This document shows, one piece after another, positions 33,182 through 46,289 of a stretch of DNA of 64,000 nt. A program made the translations under genes and the position numbers. The notes beneath the pieces are model-generated. The model saw nothing but the letters and a program-made list of their open reading frames with translations, had not been told where the DNA came from and made no database searches. The stretch spans positions 18,573,815-18,637,814 of the forward strand of contig CM033118.1 of NCBI GenBank assembly GCA_019321725.1, given 5' to 3'. How positions within the stretch are numbered: position 1 is the stretch's first letter; each line of letters opens with the position of its first letter. The stretch comes from Paulownia fortunei. Lineage: Eukaryota > Streptophyta > Magnoliopsida > Lamiales > Paulowniaceae.

Positions 33182-35921
33182 TGATTCTGTTTTAAATTGA
33201 TAATTGTTCATTCAATTTGATACGTCAAAATGTCGTATCGAATACTAAATAAATCAATTTAATTATTACCGATTTTTTTTCAATATTTCAAAAATAATTT
33301 TTTAAAAAATTAGATGTTAAAATAAAAATAATTTTTTTTTAGTTTTAAATTTTATTTTTTGTATGTAAAAATAATTAATAATAGTACAAAAATAAATAAT
33401 AGATATAATATATGTACATAAAAATAAAATATACAAATATACAAAAATAATAATTCGGTATTCGATACGGTTCTATAAACTGAAATAAAAAATCGAAATA
33501 GAACTGAATATCGATTTTTTATAAAAATTAAAATCAAATATTGAACTGATATGTTTATTTTGATTTCGGTACATATCGAATTTTTTGTTTTGGTTCGTTT
33601 TGGTCAATTTATCAAAATGTAAACACCAAACAAGTCCCAAGTTAAACTTAAATCCTGTGTGTTATGAAATTTATAATAATTAGTGATGTCAATTTTAAAT
33701 TTAAATAATTTATTTGCTTAATGAATAAAAATAAATTTTATTTGTCAAAGTTCAAAATAATATATCATACTACATGAAATTTCATAGTATTTGCACTTGT
33801 TTGTATATAAGAATTTAATATGATCCTAATGAAAATGAAAATAGTCAAACATCGTTTATCTTTTTGGTGAATCTTAATAAGAAGATACCCATTTTATGAA
33901 AAGTGGTAATGGTAAATGAGAGAGTTTGATAAAAAAAAAGATATAAAATTACATTTAGATCGAATAATTTAGATTTTTAAATAATGTGTGGATTCAAATT
34001 CATGACAATGACTAAATAAATAGTCAAAATGAGAGCTCAATTATTTAAAATTATTGCAAAATGAAATTATCAAAACAAACATTGTTAAGAATTTTGAAAT
34101 CTTTAACTTGAGATACATCAATCCAAATACAATCTAAAATTGAGGACTCTAGTATCATTTTGGTCCTTAAGTTACATGTTATGTGGTTTTTGGTCCTTAA
34201 ATTACTTGCTATGCAATTTTTGGTCCTCGAATTATGTATCTAATTTCTACTTATCCTTTACATTGATACTAGGGTTTTTATCTAATTATGGTAAAGCATA
34301 ATCATTTACTTGGAAAAAAAAAATGAACTACAATTTGAAGATTTTTGGAAAAAAAAATAGAAATTAGCTTGAAATTATCCTTAATTGGAGATGGTTTGAA
34401 ATTTGAGAATACTCTTAATTAGTACCAACCTTAACCCTAAGGAATAATAAAATTTATGATAGTTTTGTTGTCATTATCATGTATTATATTTATAAAACTT
34501 GAGAATAATATGTTTTGGGTTCTATATAAAAATTGAAAATATATTTTTTTTTTAAAAAAAAATCAAATACAAGAAAGACGACTAAATATTTTAATGATAA
34601 AAAAATTATTTTTTGGCATTTAAGACAACTAAAAATATCTTATACACTTATAATTAAAAAAAAAAAAAGACAAATGAATGCCAAATATGTTACAAGTACT
34701 CATGTCCTCGAATGCACATAATATATTTAAAAAAATTTAGTTTACATCAAATTTTACTATGATTAATTATCTTTTTTATCAATGAAAGATACAACACTCT
34801 CATTTTTAAAATTTTGCGACGCAATAACTATTGGGATAAATTTTGAAACTTCTTAGAATTGATTATCGATTCATTTATATATACTTGACACATATTTTTG
34901 TATAGATCTAAACATCATATTACACACATTAATTTATAAAGGAGTAGATTTTTGTTTTACTTAAAGTTTCACTTGAGCTCTTTTTTGTAAAATAATTTGT
35001 ACAACTTTTGACGAGTGATGTATATGTAGATTGGAGATCATAGCCTAAATTTCCCATCATTCTTAGAGTGTTTTAGTTTTATTTTTTTAAGAAAACTACT
35101 GCAATAGATGTATTTTTACATGTCTTATAATTGGTCAAATCAATCACATAATATATATTGATTAAATACAATGAAATCAAATATAAAGTATATGTATTTA
35201 GATGGTTAGAAATCTATTAGTTAAAAATTATATTCTATTATTATAGTATACGCACATATGGATAATTAAAAAATATTTTCATTTATCATACGCATTCTAA
35301 ACTTGTTGAATAATATTTATAATTTTAAGAAAAAATATTTAGTACAAGTATTATATCAATAAGAAATAAAGATTATAATAAGTTAAAAAAATACAAATTA
35401 TTGTTAAATAGTTATATTCAAGTTATGTGATAATTATAAATTAAATAATATAAATATATATAGAGAATAATTTTTATATAATTTAAAAATAAATTTAAAC
35501 ATAATATATATAAAATAATATTAAAATAAATTATATTTTTGTTTTCAAATAATTCTTTTACATTTATATACCTATAAATTTATATATTTTCCGTTTCTAT
35601 ATAGCCTTTTTTGGTTATAACTTTTAACGAAAATTGACAATATCCTCGTGCTATTAATGTCGAATCTTTCAAATCCCACGTAATATTTTTTAATATTTTA
35701 AATTTATTTTTCAAAAAATACTATCCTAATTAAATACTATTCAAAAGTTGTTCTACACATTCAATTAGACACAAAAACCATTTTTCTAAAATATATTTGT
35801 TCTCAGGAGTCTACAAAAATTTGTCCATTTGAACTGGATTTTTAAGGTTTAAACCCTTGTTAAAATCCTTCAACACACCCTATTTTCTTTCATTCTCCGT
35901 CAACTCCCTGCAAATTTAGAA
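33182..35921. other. AT-rich region upstream of the histone deacetylase gene
   Basis: 33190-33620 has TCGGTATTCGATACGG-type phrases at both ends and may be another decayed terminal-repeat element, but its ends could not be fixed. 34150-34240 contains three loose copies of TTTTGGTCCTTAAATTAC. 35280-35560 is extremely AT-rich. The promoter of the deacetylase gene must lie in the right end; no clear motif was picked. Confidence 0.4.
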
Positions 35922-38900
35922 ATGGATTCCGGGAGCGGCGCGTCGCTGCCATCGTCCTGCCCCGACGCGCGGAAGCGGCGCGTGTCGTACTTCTACGAGC
36001 CAACAATTGGAGACTACTACTACGGCCAAGGCCACCCAATGAAACCCCACCGCATCCGCATGGCGCACAATCTCATCGTCCACTACTCCCTCCACCGACG
36101 CATGGAGATCAGCCGCCCCTTTCCCGCCGCCCCCGCCGACATCGGCCGCTTTCACTCGCCGGAGTACGTCGAGTTCCTCTCCTCCGTCTCCCCCGACACG
36201 CTTCACGACCACACCCACGCGCGTCACCTCAAGCGCTTCAATGTTGGCGAGGACTGCCCCGTCTTTGACGGCTTATTCAGCTTCTGCCAGGCCTCAGCCG
36301 GCGGCTCTATCGGGGCCGCCGTCAAGCTTAATAGGCAGGATGCTGATATTGCGATTAATTGGGCCGGGGGGTTGCATCATGCGAAGAAGAGTGAGGCTTC
36401 GGGGTTTTGCTATGTTAATGACATTGTGCTGGGGATTCTTGAGCTGCTTAAAGTTCATAGGGTAATGAATGGATAATTAGCACTTCTTCATTTTTTACTA
36501 TTTTTTCCCTTGTCATAAATAAATCAATTGAAATTAAGGACATTCTATTTTCTTTCTTTCTTGTTTTGGTGGGTGGGTGGTTGGGTTGGGGGGGGGGGGG
36601 GTTGGTGAATATTATGTATGCAGTTCCATTGGTGTTTTAGATTGATTAAATTTGATTCCTAGCGTACGGTTTCTAATTTTGAGTAATTTATGTTTCAATT
36701 TTTGCTTTAGGCACTTCCAACTAGTGGATTTGGAGCACCTAGAGTGCTAATACCATCACCCCTTAAAATTGAAATTGAGGAGTTGTAGTTTTTGCTACTA
36801 CGTATATATGTGAGCATGCTCAAGCTAGAACACGTGTATGTGTAAGACTGTTTACGGTTCTGCAGATTTTGTGTTTCACAAAGGGTGATAATGCTTTATC
36901 CATTTGTTTGTGTTTTTTAGGGGACTTGGGGTTTCCACTAGTATCTACTACCTGTTCGAATGTATTTTGGTTGTTCTGAGTTCGAGTTTTTTTTTCTGAA
37001 ATGTTGAACTTAATTACTCAATGGCTAATGTCTGTAGCACCCTATTTGATTTATGGTTATACTGATGGTCACAAACTTTCAATAGAAACAAAGGACAATA
37101 ATGAATAAACTTGAACTGAAATATTAATCTGTAGCTGAAAAAATTGAAATTGGAAAGCATATTCATGCTTGCGAATTATAGTTGCTCCCCTCTCGTTATA
37201 TGATTTTTTTCCTTTCTTTCCTTGATAACAAAAAAGAGAAATTGTTAGTATTGGATCTGGGCATTACTCTTCAATGGAAAACTGATATTATTCAATCTCA
37301 TTACTAATGTTTGCTCGCAAATATTGATTTGATCTGTGTTAAAAGTATAAGAAGTATTATAGCTATATTTTATTTTTTTTCAATAAATCAACTTGACATA
37401 GAGTAAAATGGTTGTCCTTCTGCTCTTTTTATGGTGGCATTGCATTCTGATGTTTATATTTTCACTGGCAGCGTGTACTATACATAGACATTGATATTCA
37501 CCATGGAGATGGTGTTGAGGAGGCCTTTTATGTCACTGACCGAGTAATGACAGTGTCATTCCATAAATTTGGTGACTTTTTTCCTGGAACTGGGCATATT
37601 AAAGACATTGGGGCGGCTGCAGGGAAGTATTATGCTCTTAATGTCCCATTGAATGATGGATTGAATGATGACAACTTCCGTTGTTTATTCCGTCCCATTG
37701 TACAGAAAGTCATGGAGGTCTACCAGCCAGATGCTGTTGTTCTTCAATGTGGGGCAGATTCATTGGCTGGTGACCGGTTAGGGTGCTTTAATTTGTCTGT
37801 GAAAGGCCATGCAGATTGCCTTCGTTTTTTAAGGTCTTTCAATGTTCCTCTTATGGTTTTGGGTGGGGGAGGGTATACAATTAGGAATGTTGCCCGTTGC
37901 TGGTGCTATGAGGTTCCTCTCTCTCTCTCTCTCTCTCTCTCTGCATATGTTCATGCATTTGCCTGCCATCTTTCTGAGTCATTGTGCATGTCCATTTTCA
38001 TTTCATTTTTATTTATTTGTTCAAGGTTCATCAACTTTTGTGGGATATCTGCTGATACATAATTTTTCACTTGTGGTAGACTGCTGTGGCAGTTGACGTG
38101 GAACCAGATAATAAGTTGCCATACAATGAATATTACGAGTACTTTGGCCCAGATTATACCCTCCATGTGGAACCAAGCCATATGGAAAATCTGAATACAG
38201 ACAGAGATTTGGAGAAAATCAGGTGAACTTTTGCACCAAACTTCATCCATAAATGTAGATATGCTTGTGGACTCTTGATTATTTTGTACCTGTTGTGGAA
38301 GGCACTTTTGCGCATTGGTGACTTGGTCTTCCCAACTCTCCCTCTATAGCCCTATTTATCATGGCCAACCACTGACTCAACTTTGCCCATCCCTCCTCTG
38401 AGGACCCCTAGTTATAATGTCGCTGTATATTCTGTTACTGCACTGCACCACACAGCTCGGCATCTGTCACCTTTGTGTAACTAACACCATATCTCTGCGG
38501 TTCATGGAAATGTTGTCACAGCTCAGGACCACAGCCACCACAATCGTTACCAAATTCAAGATGATACTTATCCACCTTATTATTCGCCACCATTGTTTTG
38601 CTCCATTTCCAACCACCTCCATCACAGGAATGCCTTTACTTGTCCAGAATCCGAGATCAATATTGAGTCTGTGTGGGTGTGTGTCAATTTTTTCTTTTTT
38701 AAGTATGTTTTGCATATAAACAAGACCACACTTACACATGTGGAAGGGCCATGGTCACACACAACACACATTACATACTGGGTCCTTAAACCACTTGGTT
38801 CATCTCTCCTAAATAATTATTATTTGGTAGTAAACCTGAAGATGTTAATTTTCCAAGTTAAGCTTGTTCTATGAAGCATTGAATTCACTTATATGAATTC

Positions 38901-41357
38901 TTTACTCTGCACAGGCTTCAATGATGTTAATATGTTGTGTATTGTTGGCTTCCATCAGTTCTTCTGCGCCGTCTGTTATTTTTGTCTGCTTTAATCTTTA
39001 CTCTTCGTAATCCTATCCTTGTTTTCCATTATTTTTACTCATTTCAATACTTTTTGAAGCCACTGCATGCTTATCTAGCCTCATTTGATTTTATTTCCTA
39101 GTATACCTTTTTTTATGTCAAACATTGAAAACCCTACCGTGCGTGTGTTCTATCCTCTGGCTACCCTTAATATAATAAGTTATGTTTTTACTCTGTAGTC
39201 AATTATTTAAAACTAGGCATTCTATTTTCAGAATGTTATCCGTTTTTCCTCTCTTTCTTTTTTTCTTTTTTTGTTCTTTGTTCCTTTTCTTTGCGTATGT
39301 GGTGGAATGAAGACCTGGCATTGTACACTTATGTTTAGGTCCAAGATTTTCTCTATTTATATTTCACCTATATTAATGCATATTTTTATTTATGGCTAAT
39401 CCTCTATAGAATTGATATCTTATTTAGCCTTGTCTAATTGCACTTTGGTGAAAACTTGACTGGTGAGTTGAATAATTATCAGGGATCTGTTCCAAAATTT
39501 ACTAATTTTTTTGGGTACCATTTCATGCCTTTTTAGGCAAAACATGTACTTATCCTCTGGAGATTGATTAGGAATAGTGCCCTCACCGAAAGCAAAGGAT
39601 GACAGCAATGGATACGGGGATTCCCTGTCCTTTTTGCTATCCATTTAATGATTTTCGTTATTTTTATGGGTTGGTAATTGTTATATATTTGTGTGCCATC
39701 ATATGTGAAATATTTCTCATGATTAGTTAAATTTGCAGAAACATGCTACTTGATCAAATTTCTAAACTACAGCATGCACCCAGTGTCCCATTTCAATCTA
39801 CGCCTCCAACCACTGAAGTTCCAGAAGAGGTAATATTGCTGGGCAAACATTCTACACCTTCCCAATTTATATTTGATTTCCTTGCACAGATTCTGATCTA
39901 TCTTCATTTTCAGAGAGAAGAAGACATGGAAGTGAGACCTAAACCCCGGATATGGAATGGTGAGGAGGATTATGAGTCTGATGATGATGAGAATGAGAAG
40001 CCTCTGCAGCGAAGTTTGAATAGTGAAGCTACATATGAAACAAGCACTGATCTGAGGTAAGGTTTGATATTGTGAACTTGTCACAATATTTAATAAGATT
40101 TTATTTGCTGTCTTTCCACATAACACGTGTTTGAATAGGGGTGATGTACTTCTTCAAATAGGGATGAACTTATTTGATACGGTTAGCGAAGGGCTATGTG
40201 AGATCATTTTGCAAAAATAAGAAATCTCATGATAATTTCAAATATTTGCTATTCAAAACCTGTGTATTTAACATAATTACATATAATTGTTATAACTGTT
40301 GCACTGGGCTTATAAGTTTTTCTGTTGCTTGTGAGTGTTCTAATGTCAAATACTTTAAGATAGCAAATTCAGTTGAGAAGAAAATTGTTCACAAAATGAT
40401 CATTTGTTCAGAAGCTATTGCCTAAATGAATTTTCTGAAGTAACAATAAAGCGGTAAGTATAATCTTAATTTAAGTTTCAAATTTTTTGTTTATTTGTTA
40501 ATACTAATCTTATAATTAAGTTGTTAAATTTACCTTATTGACCATGCTAATGAGATTTGTTAACTATTTATCTTTAGTAGAAGTCTAATTTCATCAACTT
40601 TTCTATTTGATGCTACAGGAAGTTGCAGGAAACAAAAATAGAAGTAATGATGAATATTAATTTGAATTTGTTATGAAATGCGAAGTGAAACAAAAAACCA
40701 ACATATTTACCTTTGTTTTATATGTGGTATAGATATAGATCATAAATTTGGCACAAATCTGAGACATCACCATTGGCAAATGTATATATTAACATTGATC
40801 TGCATATTGTCATAATTTGAAGAGTTCAAGTGCTTCTGAGAGCTGGAGATTATATAGGATATCTATGGGTGTCTATAAGTCTAATTTTTTTCCATGTATA
40901 CGTCACATTTGAAGAGTTCAAGTGCTTTTGATAGCTGGAGAGTTTAAATGACACTGATTTGCACACACATGTTCTGAATTCCTGCGTAAAGGTGTGCCCA
41001 TAGATGTATCTGAGCCCTGCATAAATTCTTATAGAGATTTAATCATATTCATTTCATGCATTTCTTCCGAAAATTCCTCAATTGGATTGAAGAATTATTA
41101 ACATTAACATATTCTGAGCATATGGTTGAACTTTGTATTGAGATGCAAATCTATGCAACTCCATTGCGTTTCTTTATTCAGCTTGGGTTTGACTAGTTAT
41201 CTCTTTGCATCAGAAAGTTTTCAGTGAAACCAATATATGTGAGTTATAGATTGGCTGTCGTTCTTGTGATTTTAACTGCCGTTATTATATATGATTCAGG
41301 GGTAGTTCCATCACAGTCAAAGATGAGGATATGGCAGATACACATGATCAAAGATGA
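35922..41357 (+). CDS. HDA6: RPD3-class histone deacetylase, HDA6-type, six exons, 471 aa
   Basis: Class I histone deacetylases remove acetyl groups from histone lysines using zinc; plant HDA6 silences transposons, repeats and rRNA genes in the nucleus. Exons: 35922-36461, 37472-37912, 38080-38222, 39739-39829, 39914-40056 and 41300-41357. All have GT-AG introns and summed phases that give one frame of 471 codons plus TGA, the same length as Arabidopsis HDA6. Active-site residues are present: H152-H153 (GGLHHAKK), zinc ligands D188 and H190 (DIDIHH) and D276 (CGADSL), and Y315 (GGGGYT). The N-terminus [20 protein letters not shown] and the acidic tail ([11 protein letters not shown], ending [13 protein letters not shown]) favour HDA6 over HDA19 or HDA9. 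NWAGGLHH has Ala where Ser or Gly is usual. A (CT)n run directly follows the exon 2 donor. Confidence 0.95.
36568..36606 (+). repeat. G-rich tract in deacetylase intron 1
   Basis: GGTGGGTGGGTGGTTGGG is followed by a 14-base G run (36588-36601). It lies about 110 bp into the intron on the transcript strand and could form a G-quadruplex. Confidence 0.7.
37917..37942 (+). repeat. (CT)13 microsatellite at a 5' splice site
   Basis: The run begins four bases after the exon 2 donor (GAG|GTTC). The donor has C rather than A at intron positions +3/+4 (GTTC), so it is weak by consensus, and the repeat directly abuts it. Confidence 0.85.
38290..38760. other. GC-richer block in deacetylase intron 3
   Basis: Within the 1.5-kb intron 3, this block is less AT-rich than its flanks and has CACC-rich phrases. 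Frames on both strands are short and show no family. It may be an old insertion. Confidence 0.25.
40813..40941 (+). repeat. Direct repeat in deacetylase intron 5
   Basis: TTTGAAGAGTTCAAGTGCTT occurs near 40816 and again near 40908, each followed by a GAGAGCTGGAGA or GATAGCTGGAGA phrase. The copies are about 36 bp with two or three differences. Confidence 0.75.
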
Positions 41358-41583
41358 GATTTCTCGTTGGGATTTTACAGGTTCTGGATGGACTCCTTCA
41401 CCGAATTTTTTCCTCTCCCATTGGTTTTGGTAGAGTTCCGACCTAAATATAGGTTATACAGAGAAAAAAAGCAACGTGTTGGGTTGTGATGATAGCTTTT
41501 GTCAAGTCTTGTATTAACTTTTGCTGTATCGCCTGTGATTTACTTGAGAGGAATATGATTGTTCGAATTGTAAAGTCAGTCTC

Positions 41584-41624
41584 GTGTAGAACCCTAACCG
41601 TCTACACCAGAACTGTACAGACGG
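41584..41624 (+). other. Overlapping hairpins in the deacetylase 3' UTR
   Basis: GTGTAGA (41584-41590) can pair with TCTACAC (41601-41607). CCGTCT (41598-41603) can pair with AGACGG (41619-41624). The two stems share bases and exclude each other. Stems of 6-7 bp are short. Confidence 0.4.
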
Positions 41625-41699
41625 CAAAAACTTCTGCTCAAGTCCTGCATTGCATCTCTCTTTATCTCTCTCTGTCTCAATCTTGATGTGAAATTTTTA

Positions 41700-42426
41700 T
41701 GTTAAGCAGAAGAAAAGGATGAGGGAGTCTTTCAAAGCTGCATAATACTGTTTGTAGTCTAGCTAAGGCTTTTCATGCTAGAGTAGTTTGTGTTGATGCT
41801 GTCACAAAATTCAAGTTTGTGTGATTTTACTTGGTGTGATCGAGCTCTAAGTCCTTTTTAAATTTACATCTGAGTGAATTACAAAAGTTACTCTTGAAAT
41901 TTGATCTTAAGCTAACTTTTAAATTTACAAAAGTTACAAATAGAGTCTCTCAAATTTAATGGATCTTGTGAAAGGTCAGTATTGTTCCTTGGAGAAATTG
42001 AGAAAAAATATTTTTTTGAAAATTTTAAAAAATGTGGAGATAATTTTGCTTTGAGTCAAACAAATGTTAATCATGCATCTCATCAATCATGATTCAATGG
42101 TCCATATTTTTTACTTTAAAATTTTTTTAAATAAAGGAGAAGAAAAATATATATACATTGATACAAATATATACACAAGGGAAGGTAAGGGAAGGTTTGG
42201 GGAGGGGGGTTGGGCTGGGCTGGGTTGGGGAGTGGAGTATTTAGGTCAATTAACAAAGGTGCAAAATATAAGACTAAATTGAAGTTAGTTTTTATAATTT
42301 TAAAAGTTAATCAAAGTTTTTTTATAATTAAATTAAATTTCAAAAATAATTTTTATAATTAATCTGTACTTGACTTTTGAATGATTGGGTTGGGTAACAT
42401 ATTTTCTTTAAAACTGTGTGTGGAAT
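41700..42426. other. Intergenic DNA with a canonical G-quadruplex motif
   Basis: 42199-42230 reads as four or more G3-G4 runs separated by TT or CT (GGGTTGGGCTGGG and onward). The remainder is AT-rich with loose TTACAAAAGTTAC repeats at 41880-41945. No gene seen. Confidence 0.6.
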
Positions 42427-43474
42427 TAGAGTTGTCAATTGGGCCAGTTTGGGTTGGACCGGCTCAGGCCCGTGTAAGCCCACCTGGGAGGTGGGCCAGT
42501 TAAACCCAAGTTGGGTCCTGAATCGATCTGGGTCGAGTTGAATAAAAATTTTGAAAGTTAAGCCTAATTCGGCCCACTAGCTCGGTGCTAGTGGGCCGGT
42601 CTCAAGTGTGAGTCGGGCTACACGAGCTGGGCTTATGAATTGGGTTTATGACTTTTTTCTTTTAACAAATTCATATGTATATTTTATATCCTAATATTAG
42701 ACTTGTAAATTTTATTAATTACTCTAAATTATATCTTAAGATTAATTATATCCTAAAATTGAATTTATAAATTTTAAAATTTATTATTTAAAGTATATCA
42801 TCCTAAAATTTAGATTTAATCATTATTTTATTATTTTAAGTTTATTACTATAAATTTAAGTCTTTATTTTGTGAATTATTTATATAATTACTATACCTTA
42901 TTTATATTTGACAATTAAGTTATACCAAGTCTAGATGTTGGTTTTTCATTTGACAAATTGATTAGTATATATTCATTTTAAGTTTATATTTTAATATTCA
43001 TGACTTTGTTTAGTTTATTATATTTAGTATTATTTTATATTATTATTAATAAACTTACTTTTTAAATTTATTTTTTAATTTTCATGACTTAATTTAGTTT
43101 ATTATACTCAATATTATTTTATTTTGTTATTAATAAATTTACTTTCTCAGTTTATTATATTTACTACTATATTATTCTAAATTTATGTTCTTATCTTATA
43201 AATTATCTTTAGTATAACTAGTATATAATTATTTAGTTGATTATTTTAAGTGTATCATTCTAAGATTTTATATTGGGCTTTTAAATGATGATTATCTTAA
43301 ATTTATTTAATACAACATGTTTTGTCAATATATATATTTTGAGATAATTTTCAATGTAATTAAAGTTAGCCTAGTGGTTTAAATCTTTTCTATTTTTGCA
43401 TAAATTTTGTGTTCAAATTATTTTGAGAACAAGAATATTTATTTTATTAAAATAACATAAATACATAATTATAA

Positions 43475-43524
<50 letters not shown>

Positions 43525-43723
43525 GGCCCGTGACGGGCTTGACCCGATTCTAAACTGAGTGTGAGCTTCGATGGCTGATTCACGGGGTGGGTTGGGTTTT
43601 GTCAATTAGACTCAATAGAGACCCAATTCAGATACTGAAAATCGATCCATGTAACATGTATTGTTCATGGATCGGTCCTGGATTGAGTTTTAATGACCCG
43701 ACTACGCCAAGTTGATAACTATA
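42427..43723. mobile_element. Non-autonomous hAT element, family 2 (1,297 bp)
   Basis: The left end TAGAGTTGTCAATTGGG and the right end, read in reverse complement TATAGTTATCAACTTGG, are imperfect inverted repeats. A perfect 8-bp target duplication TGTGGAAT flanks them (42419-42426 and 43724-43731). The ends are GC-rich with GGCCC, GGGTTGG and GACCCG phrases; the core is AT-rich and includes an (AT)n run at 43480-43521. No transposase ORF. Confidence 0.85.
43364..43425 (+). other. tRNA-like A/B-box module inside hAT family 2
   Basis: GTTAGCCTAGTGGTTTAA matches a pol III A-box with the D-loop GG. About 45 bases later GTGTTCAAATT resembles a B-box. The anticodon stem and acceptor cannot be drawn, so only the two promoter-like boxes are supported. 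Confidence 0.4.
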
Positions 43724-43731
43724 TGTGGAAT

Positions 43732-46281
43732 GTGAGTTGTAGTGGAAGAAATGCTCAATAAAATATTTCTTTCTTTGGCTTTGCATCATTTTCTATTAGA
43801 TGGGATTTGTGTTTTTAAAAAATGCAAAATTCCAAATATAAATCAAGATGAAATTTTGGATTTTAATGCATTCAATCACACAAAGAGTATGATTAATCTT
43901 TTAATGAAATCACAATGCATAATTTAAAAAAAAAGTAACTATAAAATATGATTAGGTTGAAATGCATGGTTTTGAAAATAGACCTAAATTTTTTTGTTCT
44001 GCGGCTTTAATAATCTAAAAAAGGTAGACTAACTTTTATACGTGCAAACTAATAATTTTCAAAACATTAAATAAGAGTTATCTGTCAAAAAAAAAAAAAC
44101 CATAAAAAGAGATCAAAGTTTAAGTTATAAGGCTCTTCTTAATAACATAACAAGTACAAATATTTCTACAAATGCAGAAATAATCCATAATATTCAAAAA
44201 TAACCCGTCTAATTATTATTATTTTTTCATAGAATATATGACTTTATACATTGTAATATTACTTTATTGCCCAGTATTTCAAATATAATATTTTATTTTA
44301 TATTTCATTTTCATATATAGATATACTTGATATTGAGGATCTAAGTGTTCATTGTCAAGTTCACATTGTCTAATAAAAGCATGCAGGAGCATAGTATCTC
44401 ACATGAATCAGATGTTTTTGACTTAAAACTGGTGGCATTTCTCTATAAAAGGCATTGCCTTTTCCAAAGTCTCCATTTACCAACAATAATAATGCTTCTT
44501 TTTCAAGTGATAATGTTGGGTTAATGATATTGTAGGGAGACACCCTTTTTCTTCTCTTTAATTACATCCTTCAATCAAATTGTTTAGCTTCTTTGACTTG
44601 GTTCCGTCTTTTTGCTTCTTGACACGTTAAGAGATGGAAGCGGAACGAGTGTAGAACGGATTTTGCTAAATTTGAAATTTCCCTACTAAAAAGAATTGGA
44701 CCCGATACTTTTTCCGCTCAGTCTCCATTAAGGCCCCCCCACCTTGCCCCGCTCAGAACCCAAAATTCGTCGTGTCAATCTGCATGGATTCATTAACCCC
44801 TAAAAATAAAATTTGAGTTTTTTTAGTCTTATATAGTTTTTTTTTTTATATAACTATTAAGTTTTAACATTATTAACTTGATAATGATGGTAAAAAGTAT
44901 TTATAATAACATTAATATATAGGATACGAATACAATTAAATTATGTGTCCCACTATTTCAAAATATTTTATGTATTCTGGCTACATACAGTTTTTTCAAT
45001 TTTAATATAATTTATTCATAATATATTTTGTATTAGGCCGTATATAAATTAATTATAATATTTTTTAATTGAATCTCTAGTGTGAAAATAATTTTTGAAT
45101 TGCTCTAATAATGTTGTAATGTATGTAGGAACTCGTTTCAAAAGTTAATAAAGTTAAACTAACTAGGAATTAATAAAATAAATTTTATAGTAAATAATAA
45201 TAATAATATGGGACGGGTCTACTAAGACCTGTTACCCACACTGAACATAGTTGAATTTGTAAAATTAAAATTAATACTTGCCTCGAAATTTTTTTAGCAT
45301 AATTTAAATTCATTTCAAACGAGACAAATTTATTATGAATATGAATTTGAATCTCGCACCGTTACTATCCTAGATTTTAATAAAATTACACCTACCGTAT
45401 AGTCGGTGGTATACATAATATAAGGGATATTTAAATATAAACGCTAACAAATTAGTTTATGTGGGTACAACATTTAGAAGATTTGCATTATATACATTTA
45501 TTTTTGAAGAGATAATTTGATGACTATTCAATGCATGTAGCAACCGTGCTCCCTATCTCATCTATCGACATGTGGACTCAAAAGTATATGAAACGACAAA
45601 AATAATTATGCTGTAATTAACTCAATTATTGTATATGCTAATAACTCAATGATCAGAAACGGGTGTCATGTGATCATCGATTTTTTAGGTTGTCCCTAAC
45701 CTCAAATTCAAGAATCATCAAAATGTATATTTCAGTTCAAGAAGTTGAAAATTCAATTATCAAACAGAATGAACAGGGAAAAGATGATTTTTAGGAGTAT
45801 TACAAGAAGTCCTAAAATATGTTTATGTGTAAAATAATCTTTTTGTTAAATACTTAATTTTAAAATCCATTTTGGATATACGTTCGGCGATTCTCCCTCG
45901 TCTCCACAATTTTTTTTAAATTAGTACCAAAATTATATAAAAAATTATTAAATCTTAAAAAATTATCTTTTTAAAAAATTAAAAAAAATTCTTTATATGT
46001 TGTTTAAAAATAAATAAATTCCACTCCATTGATATCTATTTTCTATCTCTGTCCCTATCTTCGTTGGGAGGATCAGATTTAATGTGATTGAAACCTCTTT
46101 CAGTTATGCTTCAACCCTAACCCATGTTTTTAAGTGATGCTTGCTTATCAAGTAATACAAATAGGAAATTATGCTGCATTGCATTTGCTACAAAACTTTA
46201 AATGAAAATATAAACCAAAATTTGTACATTATGATTCATTTATTAATTCTTATTTATATTTCATCTTCTATTTTGTATAAG
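43732..46281. other. AT-rich intergenic DNA
   Basis: A short GC-rich patch at 44690-44770 (CCCCCCCACCTTGCCCCGC) may be an end of an old element. The 61-aa frame at 43742-43927 has no recognisable features. No gene supported. Confidence 0.4.
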
Positions 46282-46289
46282 AGGTGGAT

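Noticed and set aside
33190..33620. Possible further hAT element with TCGGTATTCG-like phrases
   Set aside because: Ends and a target duplication could not be fixed, so it is only mentioned in the intergenic entry.
35916..36227. 103-aa minus-strand ORF opposite deacetylase exon 1
   Set aside because: Gly/Val-rich shadow of the GC-rich first exon; the plus strand encodes a clear deacetylase domain there.
38320..38760. Possible extra coding exon in deacetylase intron 3
   Set aside because: The frame joins exactly from 38222 to 39739 without it, giving the family-typical sequence and total length.
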